64,000 nt of DNA from Parasedimentitalea marina (GTDB taxonomy: Bacteria; Pseudomonadota; Alphaproteobacteria; Rhodobacterales; Rhodobacteraceae), in NCBI RefSeq assembly GCF_004006175.1, contig NZ_CP033219.1, positions 1,116,001 through 1,180,000 on the forward strand, in the 5' to 3' direction. Shown one piece after another: positions 53,227 to 63,511 of this stretch. Positions within the stretch are counted from its first letter, which is position 1, and every line of letters begins with the position of its first letter. The position numbers and the translations under genes are program-made. Below the pieces are notes generated by a model. That model was not told the origin of the DNA. It saw only the letters and a program-made list of their open reading frames with translations, and searched no databases.

Positions 53227-54192
53227 ATGACAATTAAAGGATATGCCGCAGCACTGGGTGCTGTTTCATTCGCGGTTACGGCTGGTATGGCCAATGCTGC
53301 GGACATGGGCGATGTGGACAAACCCATCCGTCTGGCCGTGAACGAATGGACTGGTCAGCACGTCACCACCCATATCGCTGGCGAGATGCTCAAGGCGGCT
53401 GGTTACAAAGTTGAATTTGTGTCGGCCGGTATGATGAACCAGTTTCAGGCGATTGCCGATGGTGACATCCACGCGACATTGGAAATCTGGTCCTCGAATG
53501 TGTCCGATGACTACGCCAACAAAGTGTCCGAAGGCACAGTGGTTGAACTGGGCGACCTGGAGCTGAACGCCCGCGAAGGCATCGCCTATCCGGCCCACGT
53601 GGCCGAGCTTTGCCCGGGCTTGCCCGCATGGGAAGCCCTGAAAGCCTGCGCACCGTTGTTTGCCTCGGCTGAAACGCTGCCGGCTGGCCGTCTGGTGGAT
53701 TACCCTGCTGACTGGGGCACACCCGGCGCCGACCGCATGACAGGTCTGGACCTGCCGTTCAAAGCTGTGCCCGCAGGTTCCGAAGCAGCCCTGATCGTGG
53801 AGCTGCGTGCCTCGACCGAGCGTAAAACACCGCTGCTGGTGACCTTCTGGCAGCCACACTGGGCGATGTCGGCCTATGACGTGAAGTTCGTGGATCTGCC
53901 CGCTGGTGAAGACGCTTGTTTCACCGATCCGGCCTGGGGCCCAAATCCCAATGCGATCAACGACTGTGACTTCGCAGCGTCGCGTATCTTCAAGGCCGGT
54001 TGGTCCGGTCTGGCAGATACATGGCCTGCCGCCAGTGAAATCCTGATGAACTACACTCTGGCTGTCGAAGATCAGCAGCCGATGATGGGTGCCGTTGATG
54101 TGGACGGTGGCAAAGTTGAAGAAGTGGTTGCAGCCTGGATGGCCGAGAACGAGGGCAAATGGCGCCCGGTTGTCGACGCAGCCATCAAATAA
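53227..54192 (+). CDS. tmoX: TMAO/quaternary amine-binding periplasmic protein (TmoX-like)
   Basis: A 321-residue substrate-binding protein with a signal peptide (ending MANAADM). It belongs to the glycine betaine/choline OpuAC family. Four Trp lie at 41, 88, 135 and 208 with Glu at 112. From memory, TmoX of Ruegeria pomeroyi binds TMAO in a four-Trp cage plus a Glu with the same spacing (47, 47, 73), so TMAO is the favoured ligand; betaine or choline cannot be excluded. It is followed by an ATPase and a permease. Confidence 0.85.
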   Translation: MTIKGYAAALGAVSFAVTAGMANAADMGDVDKPIRLAVNEWTGQHVTTHIAGEMLKAAGYKVEFVSAGMMNQFQAIADGDIHATLEIWSSNVSDDYANKVSEGTVVELGDLELNAREGIAYPAHVAELCPGLPAWEALKACAPLFASAETLPAGRLVDYPADWGTPGADRMTGLDLPFKAVPAGSEAALIVELRASTERKTPLLVTFWQPHWAMSAYDVKFVDLPAGEDACFTDPAWGPNPNAINDCDFAASRIFKAGWSGLADTWPAASEILMNYTLAVEDQQPMMGAVDVDGGKVEEVVAAWMAENEGKWRPVVDAAIK

Positions 54193-54202
54193 GCTGACGA
54201 TC

Positions 54203-55255
54203 GTGAGCGATAAGCCACAGGCCGCCATCTCCTGCCAGAATGTCTGGCAGGTGTTTGGTCCCGACGCTGACAGCGCCCTATCCGGGGCGCTGTCGGCTCA
54301 TTTTGATTCCGAAACCGCCGCAGCCGCGCTGCGTGAAAAAGGGCTGATCCCCGCGGTTCAGGACGCCAATTTTGAAGTGGCCGAGGGCGAGCTCTTTGTC
54401 ATCATGGGTCTGTCCGGTTCGGGCAAATCCACCCTGATCCGCTGTATCTCGCATCTGTTGCATGCGACCCACGGCGAGATCCGCATTGACGGTGAGAACA
54501 TTGTCGAGGCCACCCCGGCGCGGCTGATCGAGCTGCGGCGCAATAAGCTGGGCATGGTGTTCCAGCATTTTGGTCTGTTCCCGCATATGAGCGTGGCTGA
54601 CAATGTGGCCTATCCGCTGCGGGTGCAGGGGATGAAACGCAAGGCGCGGCTGGAGAAGGCCCAGAAAGTGATCGATCTGGTCGGTCTGGGCGGGCGTGAG
54701 AAACACTACCCACGTGAATTGTCCGGTGGTCAGCGTCAGCGCGTCGGCATTGCCCGTTCCTTGGTGGCTGACTGTTCGGTCTGGTTCCTCGATGAACCCT
54801 TCTCGGCGCTGGACCCGCTGATCCGCCGCCAGCTGCAGGACGAGTTCCTGCAAATCCAGGCTGAGCTGAAAACAACCATTGTCTTTATCACCCATGACAT
54901 CAATGAGGCGCTGAAGCTGGCCGATCGCATCGCCATCATGCGCGATGGTAAGATTGTGCAGATCGGCACGCCCTCGGATATCATCCTGAACCCGGTCGAT
55001 GATTACGTCCGCGAGTTTTCAAAAGACGTGGCCAAAGGGCAGCATGCCAAACTGACCTCGGTTATGCAGACCGGCGAGGGGCTGGTTTACGGTGCTGATG
55101 ATCCCGGATTACGGGTCGACATGACGCTGGATGCCGCATTGGCGCGCTGCATGGACCTGTACGAACCGGTGCCTGTGCGCGACAAAGACGGAGAGCTGCT
55201 GGGGGTTGTGAACCCGGCGGATCTGGCGGCTGCCTTGCACGTGGAAGCCGGATGA
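54203..55255 (+). CDS. tmoW: ABC transporter ATP-binding protein (TmoW-like)
   Basis: A 350-residue ATPase of the glycine betaine/ProV type. It has Walker A (GLSGSGKST), signature LSGGQRQR, Walker B (VWFLDEPF), and a C-terminal CBS-like domain (residues about 270-345). The start is probably a GTG at 54203; the longer frame from 54089 overlaps tmoX. It overlaps the permease by ATGA. Confidence 0.88.
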   Translation: MSDKPQAAISCQNVWQVFGPDADSALSGALSAHFDSETAAAALREKGLIPAVQDANFEVAEGELFVIMGLSGSGKSTLIRCISHLLHATHGEIRIDGENIVEATPARLIELRRNKLGMVFQHFGLFPHMSVADNVAYPLRVQGMKRKARLEKAQKVIDLVGLGGREKHYPRELSGGQRQRVGIARSLVADCSVWFLDEPFSALDPLIRRQLQDEFLQIQAELKTTIVFITHDINEALKLADRIAIMRDGKIVQIGTPSDIILNPVDDYVREFSKDVAKGQHAKLTSVMQTGEGLVYGADDPGLRVDMTLDAALARCMDLYEPVPVRDKDGELLGVVNPADLAAALHVEAG

Positions 55256-57291
55256 TGGCCGGTCTGTCCAAGGGAAGCCTGGCAGCACTTGTGGCCTTGG
55301 CCGTGGGCGCCTTTTGCCTGCTGCTGGAAACCACGCTGCCCTGGCTGGTGATCTTCCCCGAATCGCTGGTGTTGCCCGCGACGGAATGGGTGGGTGCCAT
55401 AATGGAATGGCTGTTGCAGCTGATCAAACCCACTGCACGGGCCTTCTCGGCGCTGATGTATTATCCGATGGAGGCCACCAATCTGGTGTTGGGCAGCACG
55501 CCCTGGATCCTGGTGATTGCGGTGGTGACAGCCATCGGCTGGATGTTGGGCGGTGCGCCGATGGCGCTGATGGCCGTTGTCGGCTTGAGCTTTGTGCTGG
55601 CCTCGGGCTATTGGCACGAGAGCATGAATACCCTGTCACTGGTGGCTGTATCTGTGCCGCTGGCGCTGATCATTGGCGGTGGTATTGGGGTTCTGGCGAA
55701 TGAATATCCGCGATTTCGCAAGCCGGTGCAGGCGATGCTGGATATCATGCAGACGGTGCCGACCTTTGCCTATCTGACCCCGCTGCTGGTGCTGTTTGGC
55801 TTTGGTCCCGTGGTGGGGCTGATTGCCAGTGCGATCTATGCCGCGCCACCGATGGCCCGCAACGTGTTGCTGGGGCTGGAGCGGGTCGAACCGGAGATCA
55901 AGGAAGCTGCGATCATGGCTGGGGGCACCAGGTTGCAGCAACTGTTTCAGGTCGAGATCCCCTCGGCGGCGACGCAGATCCTGGTTGGGGTCAATCAATG
56001 CCTGATGGCGGCCCTGTCGATGGTGATTATCGCGGCGGTGATCGGTGGATTTGACGACATCGGCTGGGAAGTTCTGCTGACTATGCGCAAGGCACAGTTT
56101 GGTCCAGCCCTGCTGGCAGGTTTGGTGATTGTGGTATTTGCTGTGATCATCGACCGGATGAGCGGCACCTTGGCGCAAGATAGCCGCCGTCGTTACGATC
56201 CGCGCATGGCCTGGGCTATTCTGGGCGCTGGTATTGTCGCCAGTGCGGCACTGTGGTCCAGCCTGCCGGATCCGTCGAGCTTTGCAATGCTTGATGGGGC
56301 GGTTGATGCAGTGGATGCTGGGCTTACCGCCTTTACCTCCTCCAATTGGCAATGGCTGGCTGCGGTCAAAAACAACGCGTTGTTCTATGGGTTGCTGCCG
56401 CTGCGTATTGGCCTGGATCAGGCTGTGCTGCCATTCACCTGGGGCTTTCAGTGGACAACCCAGATGAGCCTGGGACTGTTTGCAGCCGGGGCTGTGGCTG
56501 GGCTGGTGCTGGCGCTGCGCGGGCAGGTGACCTGGGGCATCATGATACTGATCTTCGTTGGTATGCTGGAAACCGGAATTACCAATCTGCCCTGGCCCTT
56601 TGTGCTGGTTGGGGCTGCGGCTTTGGGCTGGGTGTCATCAGGGCGCGGGTTGGCGATCCTGTCGGTTGGGCTGTTGTTGACCATTCTGCTGTCAGGTCTG
56701 TGGGACCGCGCCATGTTGTCCCTGTACCTCAGCGGCGCTGCGGTGTTTGCCTGTGCCCTTGCCGGTGGTGGTATCGGGTTGCTGTGCGCAGTGTCACCAC
56801 TGGCCTGGAAGATCACCCGGCCAATCTGTGACATGTTGCAGACCATTCCGCTGTTCGTGTTCCTGATTCCGGTTCTGATGGTGTTCCAAATCGGTGAGTT
56901 CTCGGCGTTTCTGGCGATCATTGCCTATGCGATTGTGCCGATGATCCGCTACAGTCGTCATGGGCTGACGGAAACCCCGGACGAGATGATCGAGGCGGCC
57001 ATTGCCTCGGGTGCGACCACCTGGCAGATCCTGCGCGATGTGCGGGCACCCTATGCGGCGCCAACCATCCTGCTGGGGTTGAACCAGACCATCCTTTACG
57101 CCTTTGCCATGTTGGTGATTGCGGCGTTGATCGGCACCACCGGTCTGGGCCAGCTGATCTATCTGGCGCTGGGGCAGGCGGATGTGGGTCTGGGTATTTC
57201 GGCGGGGGCTGCGATGGCGATCCTGGCGCTGATTGCCGACCGCATGGTGCAGGGCTTTGCTGAAGAGCGGCGCCGGGTGCTGGGCCTGTAA
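55252..57291 (+). CDS. tmoV: ABC transporter permease, fused double unit (TmoV-like)
   Basis: A 679-residue membrane protein with two BPD-type permease domains, about residues 130-320 and 480-670, each with the EAA-type loop (EIKEAAIMAGGTRLQQLFQ and EMIEAAIASGATTWQILRD). Extra hydrophobic helices join the halves. The fused form fits the TMAO transporter TmoV. A strong terminator follows. Confidence 0.9.
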   Translation: MMAGLSKGSLAALVALAVGAFCLLLETTLPWLVIFPESLVLPATEWVGAIMEWLLQLIKPTARAFSALMYYPMEATNLVLGSTPWILVIAVVTAIGWMLGGAPMALMAVVGLSFVLASGYWHESMNTLSLVAVSVPLALIIGGGIGVLANEYPRFRKPVQAMLDIMQTVPTFAYLTPLLVLFGFGPVVGLIASAIYAAPPMARNVLLGLERVEPEIKEAAIMAGGTRLQQLFQVEIPSAATQILVGVNQCLMAALSMVIIAAVIGGFDDIGWEVLLTMRKAQFGPALLAGLVIVVFAVIIDRMSGTLAQDSRRRYDPRMAWAILGAGIVASAALWSSLPDPSSFAMLDGAVDAVDAGLTAFTSSNWQWLAAVKNNALFYGLLPLRIGLDQAVLPFTWGFQWTTQMSLGLFAAGAVAGLVLALRGQVTWGIMILIFVGMLETGITNLPWPFVLVGAAALGWVSSGRGLAILSVGLLLTILLSGLWDRAMLSLYLSGAAVFACALAGGGIGLLCAVSPLAWKITRPICDMLQTIPLFVFLIPVLMVFQIGEFSAFLAIIAYAIVPMIRYSRHGLTETPDEMIEAAIASGATTWQILRDVRAPYAAPTILLGLNQTILYAFAMLVIAALIGTTGLGQLIYLALGQADVGLGISAGAAMAILALIADRMVQGFAEERRRVLGL

Positions 57292-57301
57292 TTAAACTTG
57301 G

Positions 57302-57328
57302 GTCTGGCCCGGCATTGCCGGGCCAGAC
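57302..57328 (+). terminator. terminator after tmo operon
   Basis: GTCTGGCCCGGC and GCCGGGCCAGAC form a perfect 12-bp stem with a 3-base loop, 10 bases after the permease stop. It lacks a T run but is very stable. Confidence 0.65.
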
Positions 57329-57405
57329 TGACCTTGATGTGGTGGACGTCGCTCTGGACTTGGCTTACAGGTCCCCGCAAATCATCATCATTGCCGGGAA
57401 TCGAA

Positions 57406-58071
57406 ATGGCCGACTGGTTAGAGTTCATTGCAGCGCTGATTGTATTCCTGCTGAGCCACATGTTCCCGGTGCGCCCGCCGATGCGGCCCTGGCTGATCGC
57501 CCGGTTGGGGCAAAACGGCTATGTCCTTGCCTATTCTGTACTGTCTCTGCTGGTGCTGGGCTGGCTGATCGTGGCGGCCTCGCGGGCTCCGTATATTGGC
57601 ATTCTGCCGCAGCTTGAGATTTTTCGATGGGCGCCACTGGTGGTGATGCCGCTGGCCTGTCTGATCGCGGTGGGCGGTATAATGGGGCAGAACCCGCTGA
57701 GCTTTGGCGGGATGGGGGCGAAACCGTTTGATCCAACCAGGCCCGGCATGCTGGCCGTCACCCGTCACCCGCTGCTGGCAGCGATGGCCCTTTGGGCGGC
57801 GGCGCATCTGCTGGCCAATGGTGATCTGGCGCATGTGATCCTGTTTGGTCTGTTCGCGAGCTTTGCCATGATGGGAATGTCCATGATCGACCGTCGCAAA
57901 CAGCGGAGCTTGGGCCCGGGTGAGTGGCAACGGCTGGCGCAGGGCACTGCGCGGCTGAACCTGATGCGGATGCCGCTGTCTGTGGTGCCGCTGCTCTTGG
58001 CTGCAGGTGTGTTTCTGACGCTGATCTTGCTGCACGAGCCGGTCATTGGCTATGTCCCGCTACCTTGGTAG
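57406..58071 (+). CDS. nnrU: NnrU family membrane protein
   Basis: A 221-residue protein with about six hydrophobic helices and the HP (RHPLLAAM) motif of the NnrU family, linked to nitrite/NO reductase expression and to isoprenoid-like methyltransfer folds. The ATG at 57406 starts the family-like part. It lies upstream of DUF2478 and the nap operon. Confidence 0.85.
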   Translation: MADWLEFIAALIVFLLSHMFPVRPPMRPWLIARLGQNGYVLAYSVLSLLVLGWLIVAASRAPYIGILPQLEIFRWAPLVVMPLACLIAVGGIMGQNPLSFGGMGAKPFDPTRPGMLAVTRHPLLAAMALWAAAHLLANGDLAHVILFGLFASFAMMGMSMIDRRKQRSLGPGEWQRLAQGTARLNLMRMPLSVVPLLLAAGVFLTLILLHEPVIGYVPLPW

Positions 58072-58162
58072 GGTTTGCGCCGAACCCGTTGCTGGCTGCC
58101 TATGGTATTACGACCCGATGAGGCCTACGATCGCCGAACTGTTATTAAAAGAAAGAGACGTG

Positions 58163-58690
58163 ATGCAGCTTGCCTATGTGATGACCCGGGACCGCGGCGC
58201 AACGGACCGGCTGCTGAGCGAACTGGCGGACCGGTTGCAGGCGCAGGGCACCGTTTTGGCTGGCATTGTTCAAACAAATACCGAATGCCATGACGATGCG
58301 CTGTGCGATATGGATGTACGGGTTCTGCCCATGGGTGAGACGATCCGGATCTCGCAGTCGCTGGGCCCCAAGGCGCGCGGATGCCGCCTTGATCCAGCGG
58401 CGCTGGAGCAGGCGGTGGCACAGGTTACCAATTCCCTGCAGGGCACACCTTTACCAGAAGTTCTGCTGGTCAATAAATTTGGCAAACACGAGGCCGACGG
58501 GCGTGGTATGCGCCCGGTTATCGGTGAGGCCATCGCGTTGGGTGTTCCAGTGATCACCGGTGTCAACGCCCTGAATGTCGATGCGTTTCAAGAGTTTGCC
58601 GACGGGCTGGCGGTGGCTGTCGACCCCAGTGTCAAAGCCCTGATGACCTGGCTGACACAGGCGCAGCAATCACGCCAGACTGGCGCCTGA
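58163..58690 (+). CDS. DUF2478 family protein (first copy)
   Basis: A 175-residue protein of DUF2478, a family of predicted NTP-binding type often near molybdoenzyme genes. Typical segments are LAYVMTRDRGATDRLL, AGIVQTNTECHDDALCDMDV, LVNKFGKHEADGRGMRPVI. It lies just upstream of napE on the same strand. A second, distinct copy faces the other end of the nap operon. A role in nitrate reductase or Mo use is inferred. Confidence 0.85.
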   Translation: MQLAYVMTRDRGATDRLLSELADRLQAQGTVLAGIVQTNTECHDDALCDMDVRVLPMGETIRISQSLGPKARGCRLDPAALEQAVAQVTNSLQGTPLPEVLLVNKFGKHEADGRGMRPVIGEAIALGVPVITGVNALNVDAFQEFADGLAVAVDPSVKALMTWLTQAQQSRQTGA

Positions 58691-58812
58691 ACTGGGCCTG
58701 AATGGCGCAGGCCGACGGGCATCCATGGCGAATGACTGCATAATAATGCGCGCATTTTGGCGCAGGGCCGGATTGGCACTATCCCGTGGAATTCAATTGG
58801 AATACACTGCAA

Positions 58813-58831
58813 GTTGAGCATAACGCTCAAC
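58813..58831 (+). promoter_or_regulatory. inverted repeat upstream of napE
   Basis: GTTGAGC (58813-58819) and GCTCAAC (58825-58831) form a perfect 7-bp inverted repeat with a 5-base spacer, 36 bases before napE. It resembles but does not fit the FNR/NnrR spacing (TTGA-N6-TCAA); here the spacer between TTGA and TCAA is nine. Confidence 0.5.
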
Positions 58832-58867
58832 GAATAAGACCATTAAATTTATGATTAGGAGGTGGTG

Positions 58868-59041
58868 ATGGTGACCAATACCGTCGAAGCCGGTGTAAGG
58901 GCAGTACCAAAATCCGATGAACGTTGGGCCTTTTTGGTTCTTGCAGTCTTCTTAGCGCCCATTCTGGCGGGTGTTATTGTTGGAGGGTTTGGCTTTAGTG
59001 TCTGGATGCTTCAGCTGGTCTTTGGCCCACCCACGGGCTGA
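58868..59041 (+). CDS. napE: periplasmic nitrate reductase protein NapE
   Basis: A 57-residue protein with one transmembrane helix (WAFLVLAVFLAPILAGVIVGGFGFSVW shortened), ending FGPPTG, as in NapE. A ribosome site GGAGGTGG precedes the ATG. It starts the nap operon; its exact job is unknown. Confidence 0.85.
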   Translation: MVTNTVEAGVRAVPKSDERWAFLVLAVFLAPILAGVIVGGFGFSVWMLQLVFGPPTG

Positions 59042-59046
59042 TACAC

Positions 59047-59538
59047 ATGGGCAAGTCCGGATCACAAACTGTATCCAGACGCGCGCTTTTCTCTGGTCGG
59101 CATGGCGCGCCACTGCGCCCACCCTGGACCACTCAAACATCTATCCAGAATGCATGTACCGGATGTGGCGACTGTATCGCCGCCTGTCCCGAAGCCATTC
59201 TCTTTAGCGGCCCGGCCAACACGCCGATTGTGTCATTTGAGAGCGGCGAATGCACCTTTTGCGAAGCCTGCGTTCAGGCCTGCAAAGAACCTGTCTTTGA
59301 CATTGCCAGCCAGCCCTGGGCTATCCGGGCAGACATAGCAGACAATTGTGTGATGAATATCGGCATAAGTTGCCGCCTTTGCACCGATATTTGTGAAGTC
59401 GAAGCCCTGGTTTTTGATCTATCTCAACGCCCGGTCGGAAAAGTCTCTGTAAATCGAAATTTATGCAATGGATGTGGGGCTTGCGTGGCGGCCTGCACAT
59501 TCTCAGCCATATCCATCATGGAGCCTTTGGGTGACTGA
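59047..59538 (+). CDS. napF: ferredoxin-type protein NapF
   Basis: A 163-residue iron-sulfur protein with four Cys clusters: CTGCGDCIAAC, CTFCEACVQAC, CRLCTDIC, CNGCGACVAAC. It helps NapA maturation in the cytoplasm. It overlaps napD by 8 bases. Confidence 0.92.
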   Translation: MGKSGSQTVSRRALFSGRHGAPLRPPWTTQTSIQNACTGCGDCIAACPEAILFSGPANTPIVSFESGECTFCEACVQACKEPVFDIASQPWAIRADIADNCVMNIGISCRLCTDICEVEALVFDLSQRPVGKVSVNRNLCNGCGACVAACTFSAISIMEPLGD

Positions 59539-59770
59539 AGTTGTACATATCTCAAGCTTGTTACTGCGGGCAGATCCGCAGAAATTCGAACAGATTCTGG
59601 CGGAAGTCGCGAAAATCGAAATGGCAGAGGTACCGTTGAGCGATCCAAGCGGCAAAATTATCGTCACGCTGGAGACTGAAAATCAGAGCGCTATAGTTGA
59701 GGCACTGACCCAACTGCAGCTCTTGGATGGGGTCGTTAGCGCGTCGCTCGTTTATCACCAAACAGATTGA
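59531..59770 (+). CDS. napD: NapA signal-peptide-binding chaperone NapD
   Basis: A 79-residue protein of the NapD type (ISSLLLRADPQKFEQILAEV, LDGVVSASLVYHQ). It binds the Tat signal of NapA. It starts at a GTG overlapping napF. Confidence 0.9.
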   Translation: MTEVVHISSLLLRADPQKFEQILAEVAKIEMAEVPLSDPSGKIIVTLETENQSAIVEALTQLQLLDGVVSASLVYHQTD

Positions 59771-59818
59771 TATGCCGGATCGGGTAATGACCCGCGGCAG
59801 ACTAATTGGAGAATAAAT

Positions 59819-62323
59819 ATGACCAAACTGACAAGACGGGATGTCATTAAGGCGCAGGCCGTTGCTGCGGCGGCCGCTGCGGCAGGATTGCCGCTGTCTG
59901 CTGAAGCGCAGAACCTGGTGACGGATTCAAGCATTACCGACCTGAAATGGTCCAAGGCAGCCTGCCGGTTCTGCGGCACCGGATGTTCGATCATGGTGGC
60001 CACCAAGGCCGGCCGGGTGGTGGCAACCCATGGCGACGCCGAGGCCGAAGTGAACCGGGGCCTGAACTGTGTCAAAGGCTATTTCCTGTCGAAAATCATG
60101 TACGGCAAAGACCGTTTGACCCAGCCCTTGCTGCGCAAAACGGATGGCGTCTATGATAAAGAGGGTGATTTCACACCGATCTCCTGGGATGAAGCCTTTG
60201 ATATAATGGCCGAAAAGTGGAAGGTCACGCTGAAGGAAAAAGGCCCGACCGGCATCGGCATGTTCGGGTCTGGTCAGTGGACCGTCTGGGAGGGCTATGC
60301 GGCATCAAAACTGATGAAGGCAGGTTTCCGGTCTAACAACATCGACCCCAATGCCCGCCACTGCATGGCTTCGGCGGTGGCTGGTTTCATGCGGACCTTT
60401 GGTATCGACGAACCCATGGGCTGCTACGACGATTTTGAAAATGCCGACGCCTTTTTCCTGTGGGGGTCGAACATGGCAGAGATGCACCCGATCCTGTGGA
60501 CCCGGATTGCAGACCGCAAATTCTCGAACCCGCATGTCAAGGTTGGCGTTCTTTCGACCTTCAAGCATCGCAGCTTTGATCTGGCCGATATTCCGATGAT
60601 CTTCACGCCGCAGACCGATCTGGTGATGCTGAACTTTATCGCGAATTACATCATCGAAAACGGTGCGGTGAATCAGGATTTTGTGTCCAAGCATGTCAAC
60701 TTTAAACGCGGCAATCAGGACATTGGTTATGGGCTGCGCCCCGAGCATCCGCTGGAACAGGCAGCCGAGAACAACGATAAGGCCGGTGGTGCAAGTGACA
60801 TCACATTTGAGGAATTCGCGGAATTCGTGAAACCTTATACACTGGAATATGCATCGGAAATGTCCGGTGTTCCAGAAAGCCGTTTGTTGGAAATGGCAAA
60901 AATGTATGCCGACCCTGACGTCAAGATCATGTCTCTGTGGACCATGGGCGTGAACCAGCACACCCGCGGTGTCTGGGTCAACAACATGCTGTATAACGTG
61001 CACCTGCTGACCGGTAAGATTTCGACCCCGGGCAACTCGCCGTTCTCGCTGACCGGTCAGCCTTCGGCCTGTGGCACTGCGCGCGAAGTGGGCACATTCT
61101 CGCATCGCTTGCCAGCGGATCTGGTTGTCGCCAACCCTGCGCACCGTGCGACAGCTGAAAAAATATGGAAGCTGCCAGACGGCACTATCCCGCCCAAGCC
61201 CGGCGCCCATGCTGTTTTGCAAAACCGTCACCTGAAGGATGGTAAGATCAACTGCTACTGGGTGCAGGTGAACAACAACATGCAGGCTGCGCCCAATATG
61301 ATGGAAGAGACCCTTCCAGGCTATCGCAACCCTGACAACTTTATCGTTGTCTCTGATGCCTATCCAACCGTCACGGCAGAAGCGGCGGACCTGATCCTGC
61401 CCACTGCGATGTGGGTGGAGAAGGAGGGCGCTTACGGCAATGCCGAGCGGCGCACCCAGTTTTGGCACCAATTGGTCGATGCTCCGGGCGAGTCAAAATC
61501 TGATCTGTGGCAACTGGTCGAGTTCTCGAAGCGGTTCAAAATCGAAGAGGTCTGGGACGCCGAGCTTCTGGATGCAAATCCGGAATACAAAGGCAAGACC
61601 ATGTACGACGTGCTTTATGCTAACGGCAATGTCGACGCCTTCCCGCTGGAGCAGACCTCGGACGAGTACAAAAACCAGGAGGCCAATCACTTTGGCTTCT
61701 ACATCCAGAAGGGCCTGTTCGAAGAATACGCCGCCTTTGGACGGGGGCATGGCCACGATCTGGCACCGTTTGAACGCTATCACGAGGAACGTGGGTTACG
61801 CTGGCCAGTAGTTGACGGTCAGGAAACCCGCTGGCGGTTCAAGGAAGGGTCAGACCCCTATGTGACACCCGGTGCCGATTATGAGTTCTATGGCAAGCCA
61901 GATGGCAAGGCCGTGATCTTTGCACTGCCCTATGAAGCGCCACCGGAAAGCCCGGATGAGGAATATCCGTTCTGGCTGTCGACGGGTCGGGTGCTAGAAC
62001 ACTGGCACTCGGGGTCGATGACACAGCGGGTGCCTGAACTGCACTCGGCTGTTCCAGATGCGCTATGTTACATGCATCCTGATGATGCCAAGGCACAGGG
62101 CATGCGCCGGGGCAGTGCGGTTCGCGTTATTTCACGTCGCGGGGAAATCAATCTGCGGGTTGAAACGCGGGGCCGAAACAAACCGCCAAAAGGTCTGGTT
62201 TTTGTGCCGTGGTTTGATGCCGCCAAGCTGATCAACAAGGTGACGCTGGACGCCACCGATCCGATTTCCAAGCAAACCGACTATAAGAAATGTGCGGTTA
62301 AAATCGTACCAATGGGAGCGTGA
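59819..62323 (+). CDS. napA: periplasmic nitrate reductase catalytic subunit NapA
   Basis: An 834-residue molybdoenzyme. It has a Tat signal (TRRDVIK and a long hydrophobic stretch), a 4Fe-4S motif (CRFCGTGC with a fourth Cys in GLNCVKG), the Mo-ligand Cys in ARHCMASAV, and bis-MGD binding domains. It reduces nitrate to nitrite in the periplasm. It is followed by napB. Confidence 0.97.
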   Translation: MTKLTRRDVIKAQAVAAAAAAAGLPLSAEAQNLVTDSSITDLKWSKAACRFCGTGCSIMVATKAGRVVATHGDAEAEVNRGLNCVKGYFLSKIMYGKDRLTQPLLRKTDGVYDKEGDFTPISWDEAFDIMAEKWKVTLKEKGPTGIGMFGSGQWTVWEGYAASKLMKAGFRSNNIDPNARHCMASAVAGFMRTFGIDEPMGCYDDFENADAFFLWGSNMAEMHPILWTRIADRKFSNPHVKVGVLSTFKHRSFDLADIPMIFTPQTDLVMLNFIANYIIENGAVNQDFVSKHVNFKRGNQDIGYGLRPEHPLEQAAENNDKAGGASDITFEEFAEFVKPYTLEYASEMSGVPESRLLEMAKMYADPDVKIMSLWTMGVNQHTRGVWVNNMLYNVHLLTGKISTPGNSPFSLTGQPSACGTAREVGTFSHRLPADLVVANPAHRATAEKIWKLPDGTIPPKPGAHAVLQNRHLKDGKINCYWVQVNNNMQAAPNMMEETLPGYRNPDNFIVVSDAYPTVTAEAADLILPTAMWVEKEGAYGNAERRTQFWHQLVDAPGESKSDLWQLVEFSKRFKIEEVWDAELLDANPEYKGKTMYDVLYANGNVDAFPLEQTSDEYKNQEANHFGFYIQKGLFEEYAAFGRGHGHDLAPFERYHEERGLRWPVVDGQETRWRFKEGSDPYVTPGADYEFYGKPDGKAVIFALPYEAPPESPDEEYPFWLSTGRVLEHWHSGSMTQRVPELHSAVPDALCYMHPDDAKAQGMRRGSAVRVISRRGEINLRVETRGRNKPPKGLVFVPWFDAAKLINKVTLDATDPISKQTDYKKCAVKIVPMGA

Positions 62324-62326
62324 GCC

Positions 62327-62797
62327 ATGATCAAGATACATGCTATAGCCGCCGCTTTGGTCTTTGCCCTGTCAGGGGGGGCATTTGCGCAGGAACATGT
62401 CGCGACCTTGCGTGCAGGGGCGCCGCTGGATGAGCAGGGAGAGCTGCCGCAGATTGCAAAGCGGTTGAATACGGATCTGCGCCAGGTCCGCAACTATCCC
62501 GAACAGCCGCCACTGATCCCGCATAAGATCGATGGTTATCAGATCGACATCAACGTCAACAAATGTCTGACCTGCCACAGCCGTGCGGCCGTGGGTGTCA
62601 GTCAGGCCCCCATGGTGTCGATCACGCACTTCATGAACCGCGAGAACCAGTTCCTCGCTTCGGTCACACCGCGCCGGTACTTCTGTACCCAGTGTCATGT
62701 GCCCCAATCTGATGCACCGGATCTGGTCGAAAACACCTTTGTCGATGTGGATCAGGTTCTTGAATATGTGGCCGGTACTAAGGCGGGTGACCACTGA
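62327..62797 (+). CDS. napB: di-haem cytochrome NapB
   Basis: A 156-residue periplasmic protein with two c-haem sites, CLTCH and CTQCH, and a signal peptide (ending AFAQ). It passes electrons to NapA. It overlaps napC by TGATG. Confidence 0.95.
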   Translation: MIKIHAIAAALVFALSGGAFAQEHVATLRAGAPLDEQGELPQIAKRLNTDLRQVRNYPEQPPLIPHKIDGYQIDINVNKCLTCHSRAAVGVSQAPMVSITHFMNRENQFLASVTPRRYFCTQCHVPQSDAPDLVENTFVDVDQVLEYVAGTKAGDH

Positions 62798-63432
62798 TGC
62801 TGGGATTTGCCAAGCGGATTTGGTCCGCCATTCGCCGACCAAGCGTCCATTACAGCCTTGGGTTTCTCACCATGGGTGGGTTTGTCATGGGGATCATTTT
62901 CTGGGGTGGGTTCAACACCGCGATGGAGCTGACCAACACCGAAGCCTTTTGTACCAGCTGTCATGAAATGCGCGACAATGTGTATGAAGAGCTGAAGCCG
63001 ACGATCCACTACTCCAACCGGTCAGGGGTGCGGGCAACATGCCCGGACTGTCACGTGCCGCATGAGTGGACCAGCAAGGTTGCCCGCAAAATGCAGGCCT
63101 CGAAAGAGGTCTGGGGCAAGCTGTTTGGCACCATTAACACCCGTGAGAAATTCCTGGCGCACCGCCTGACGCTGGCCCAAAACGAATGGACCCGGCTCGA
63201 GGCCAACAACTCGTTGGAATGTCGCAACTGCCATTCGGAAGAATCGATGGACATCACCCGGCAAAGCACCCGGGCCGCCGAGGCGCATGAGCGGTTCCTG
63301 TTCACCGGCGAAAAGACCTGCATCAACTGCCACAAGGGCATTGCGCATCAGCTGCCGGATATGGGGCAGGCAAGTCTGACAGGGGGCCATTCCTCGGAGG
63401 CGGTTTTGACAGAGTATCTGAACACCGAGTAG
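62797..63432 (+). CDS. napC: tetrahaem cytochrome NapC
   Basis: A 211-residue membrane-anchored quinol dehydrogenase with one N-terminal helix ([19 protein letters not shown]) and four c-haem sites: CTSCH, CPDCH, CRNCH, CINCH. It takes electrons from quinol to NapB/A. A terminator follows. Confidence 0.95.
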   Translation: MLGFAKRIWSAIRRPSVHYSLGFLTMGGFVMGIIFWGGFNTAMELTNTEAFCTSCHEMRDNVYEELKPTIHYSNRSGVRATCPDCHVPHEWTSKVARKMQASKEVWGKLFGTINTREKFLAHRLTLAQNEWTRLEANNSLECRNCHSEESMDITRQSTRAAEAHERFLFTGEKTCINCHKGIAHQLPDMGQASLTGGHSSEAVLTEYLNTE

Positions 63433-63457
63433 GGGGCCGTCAGATCAAACAGAGTGG

Positions 63458-63489
63458 GGGCTGCCTGAAAAGGTGGCCCTTACTTTTTT
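63458..63489 (+). terminator. rho-independent terminator of nap operon
   Basis: GGGCTGCC and GGTGGCCC form an 8-bp stem (two G-U pairs) with the loop TGAAAA, followed by TTACTTTTTT. It lies 26 bases after napC. Confidence 0.75.
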
Positions 63490-63511
63490 GCGGAGGGAGG
63501 ATGCCTGGCCG

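Noticed and set aside
58813..58831. FNR or NnrR site upstream of napE
   Set aside because: The half sites TTGA and TCAA are nine bases apart; FNR-type sites need six.
60305..61471. 388-residue minus-strand open frame
   Set aside because: It is antisense to napA, which is certain.
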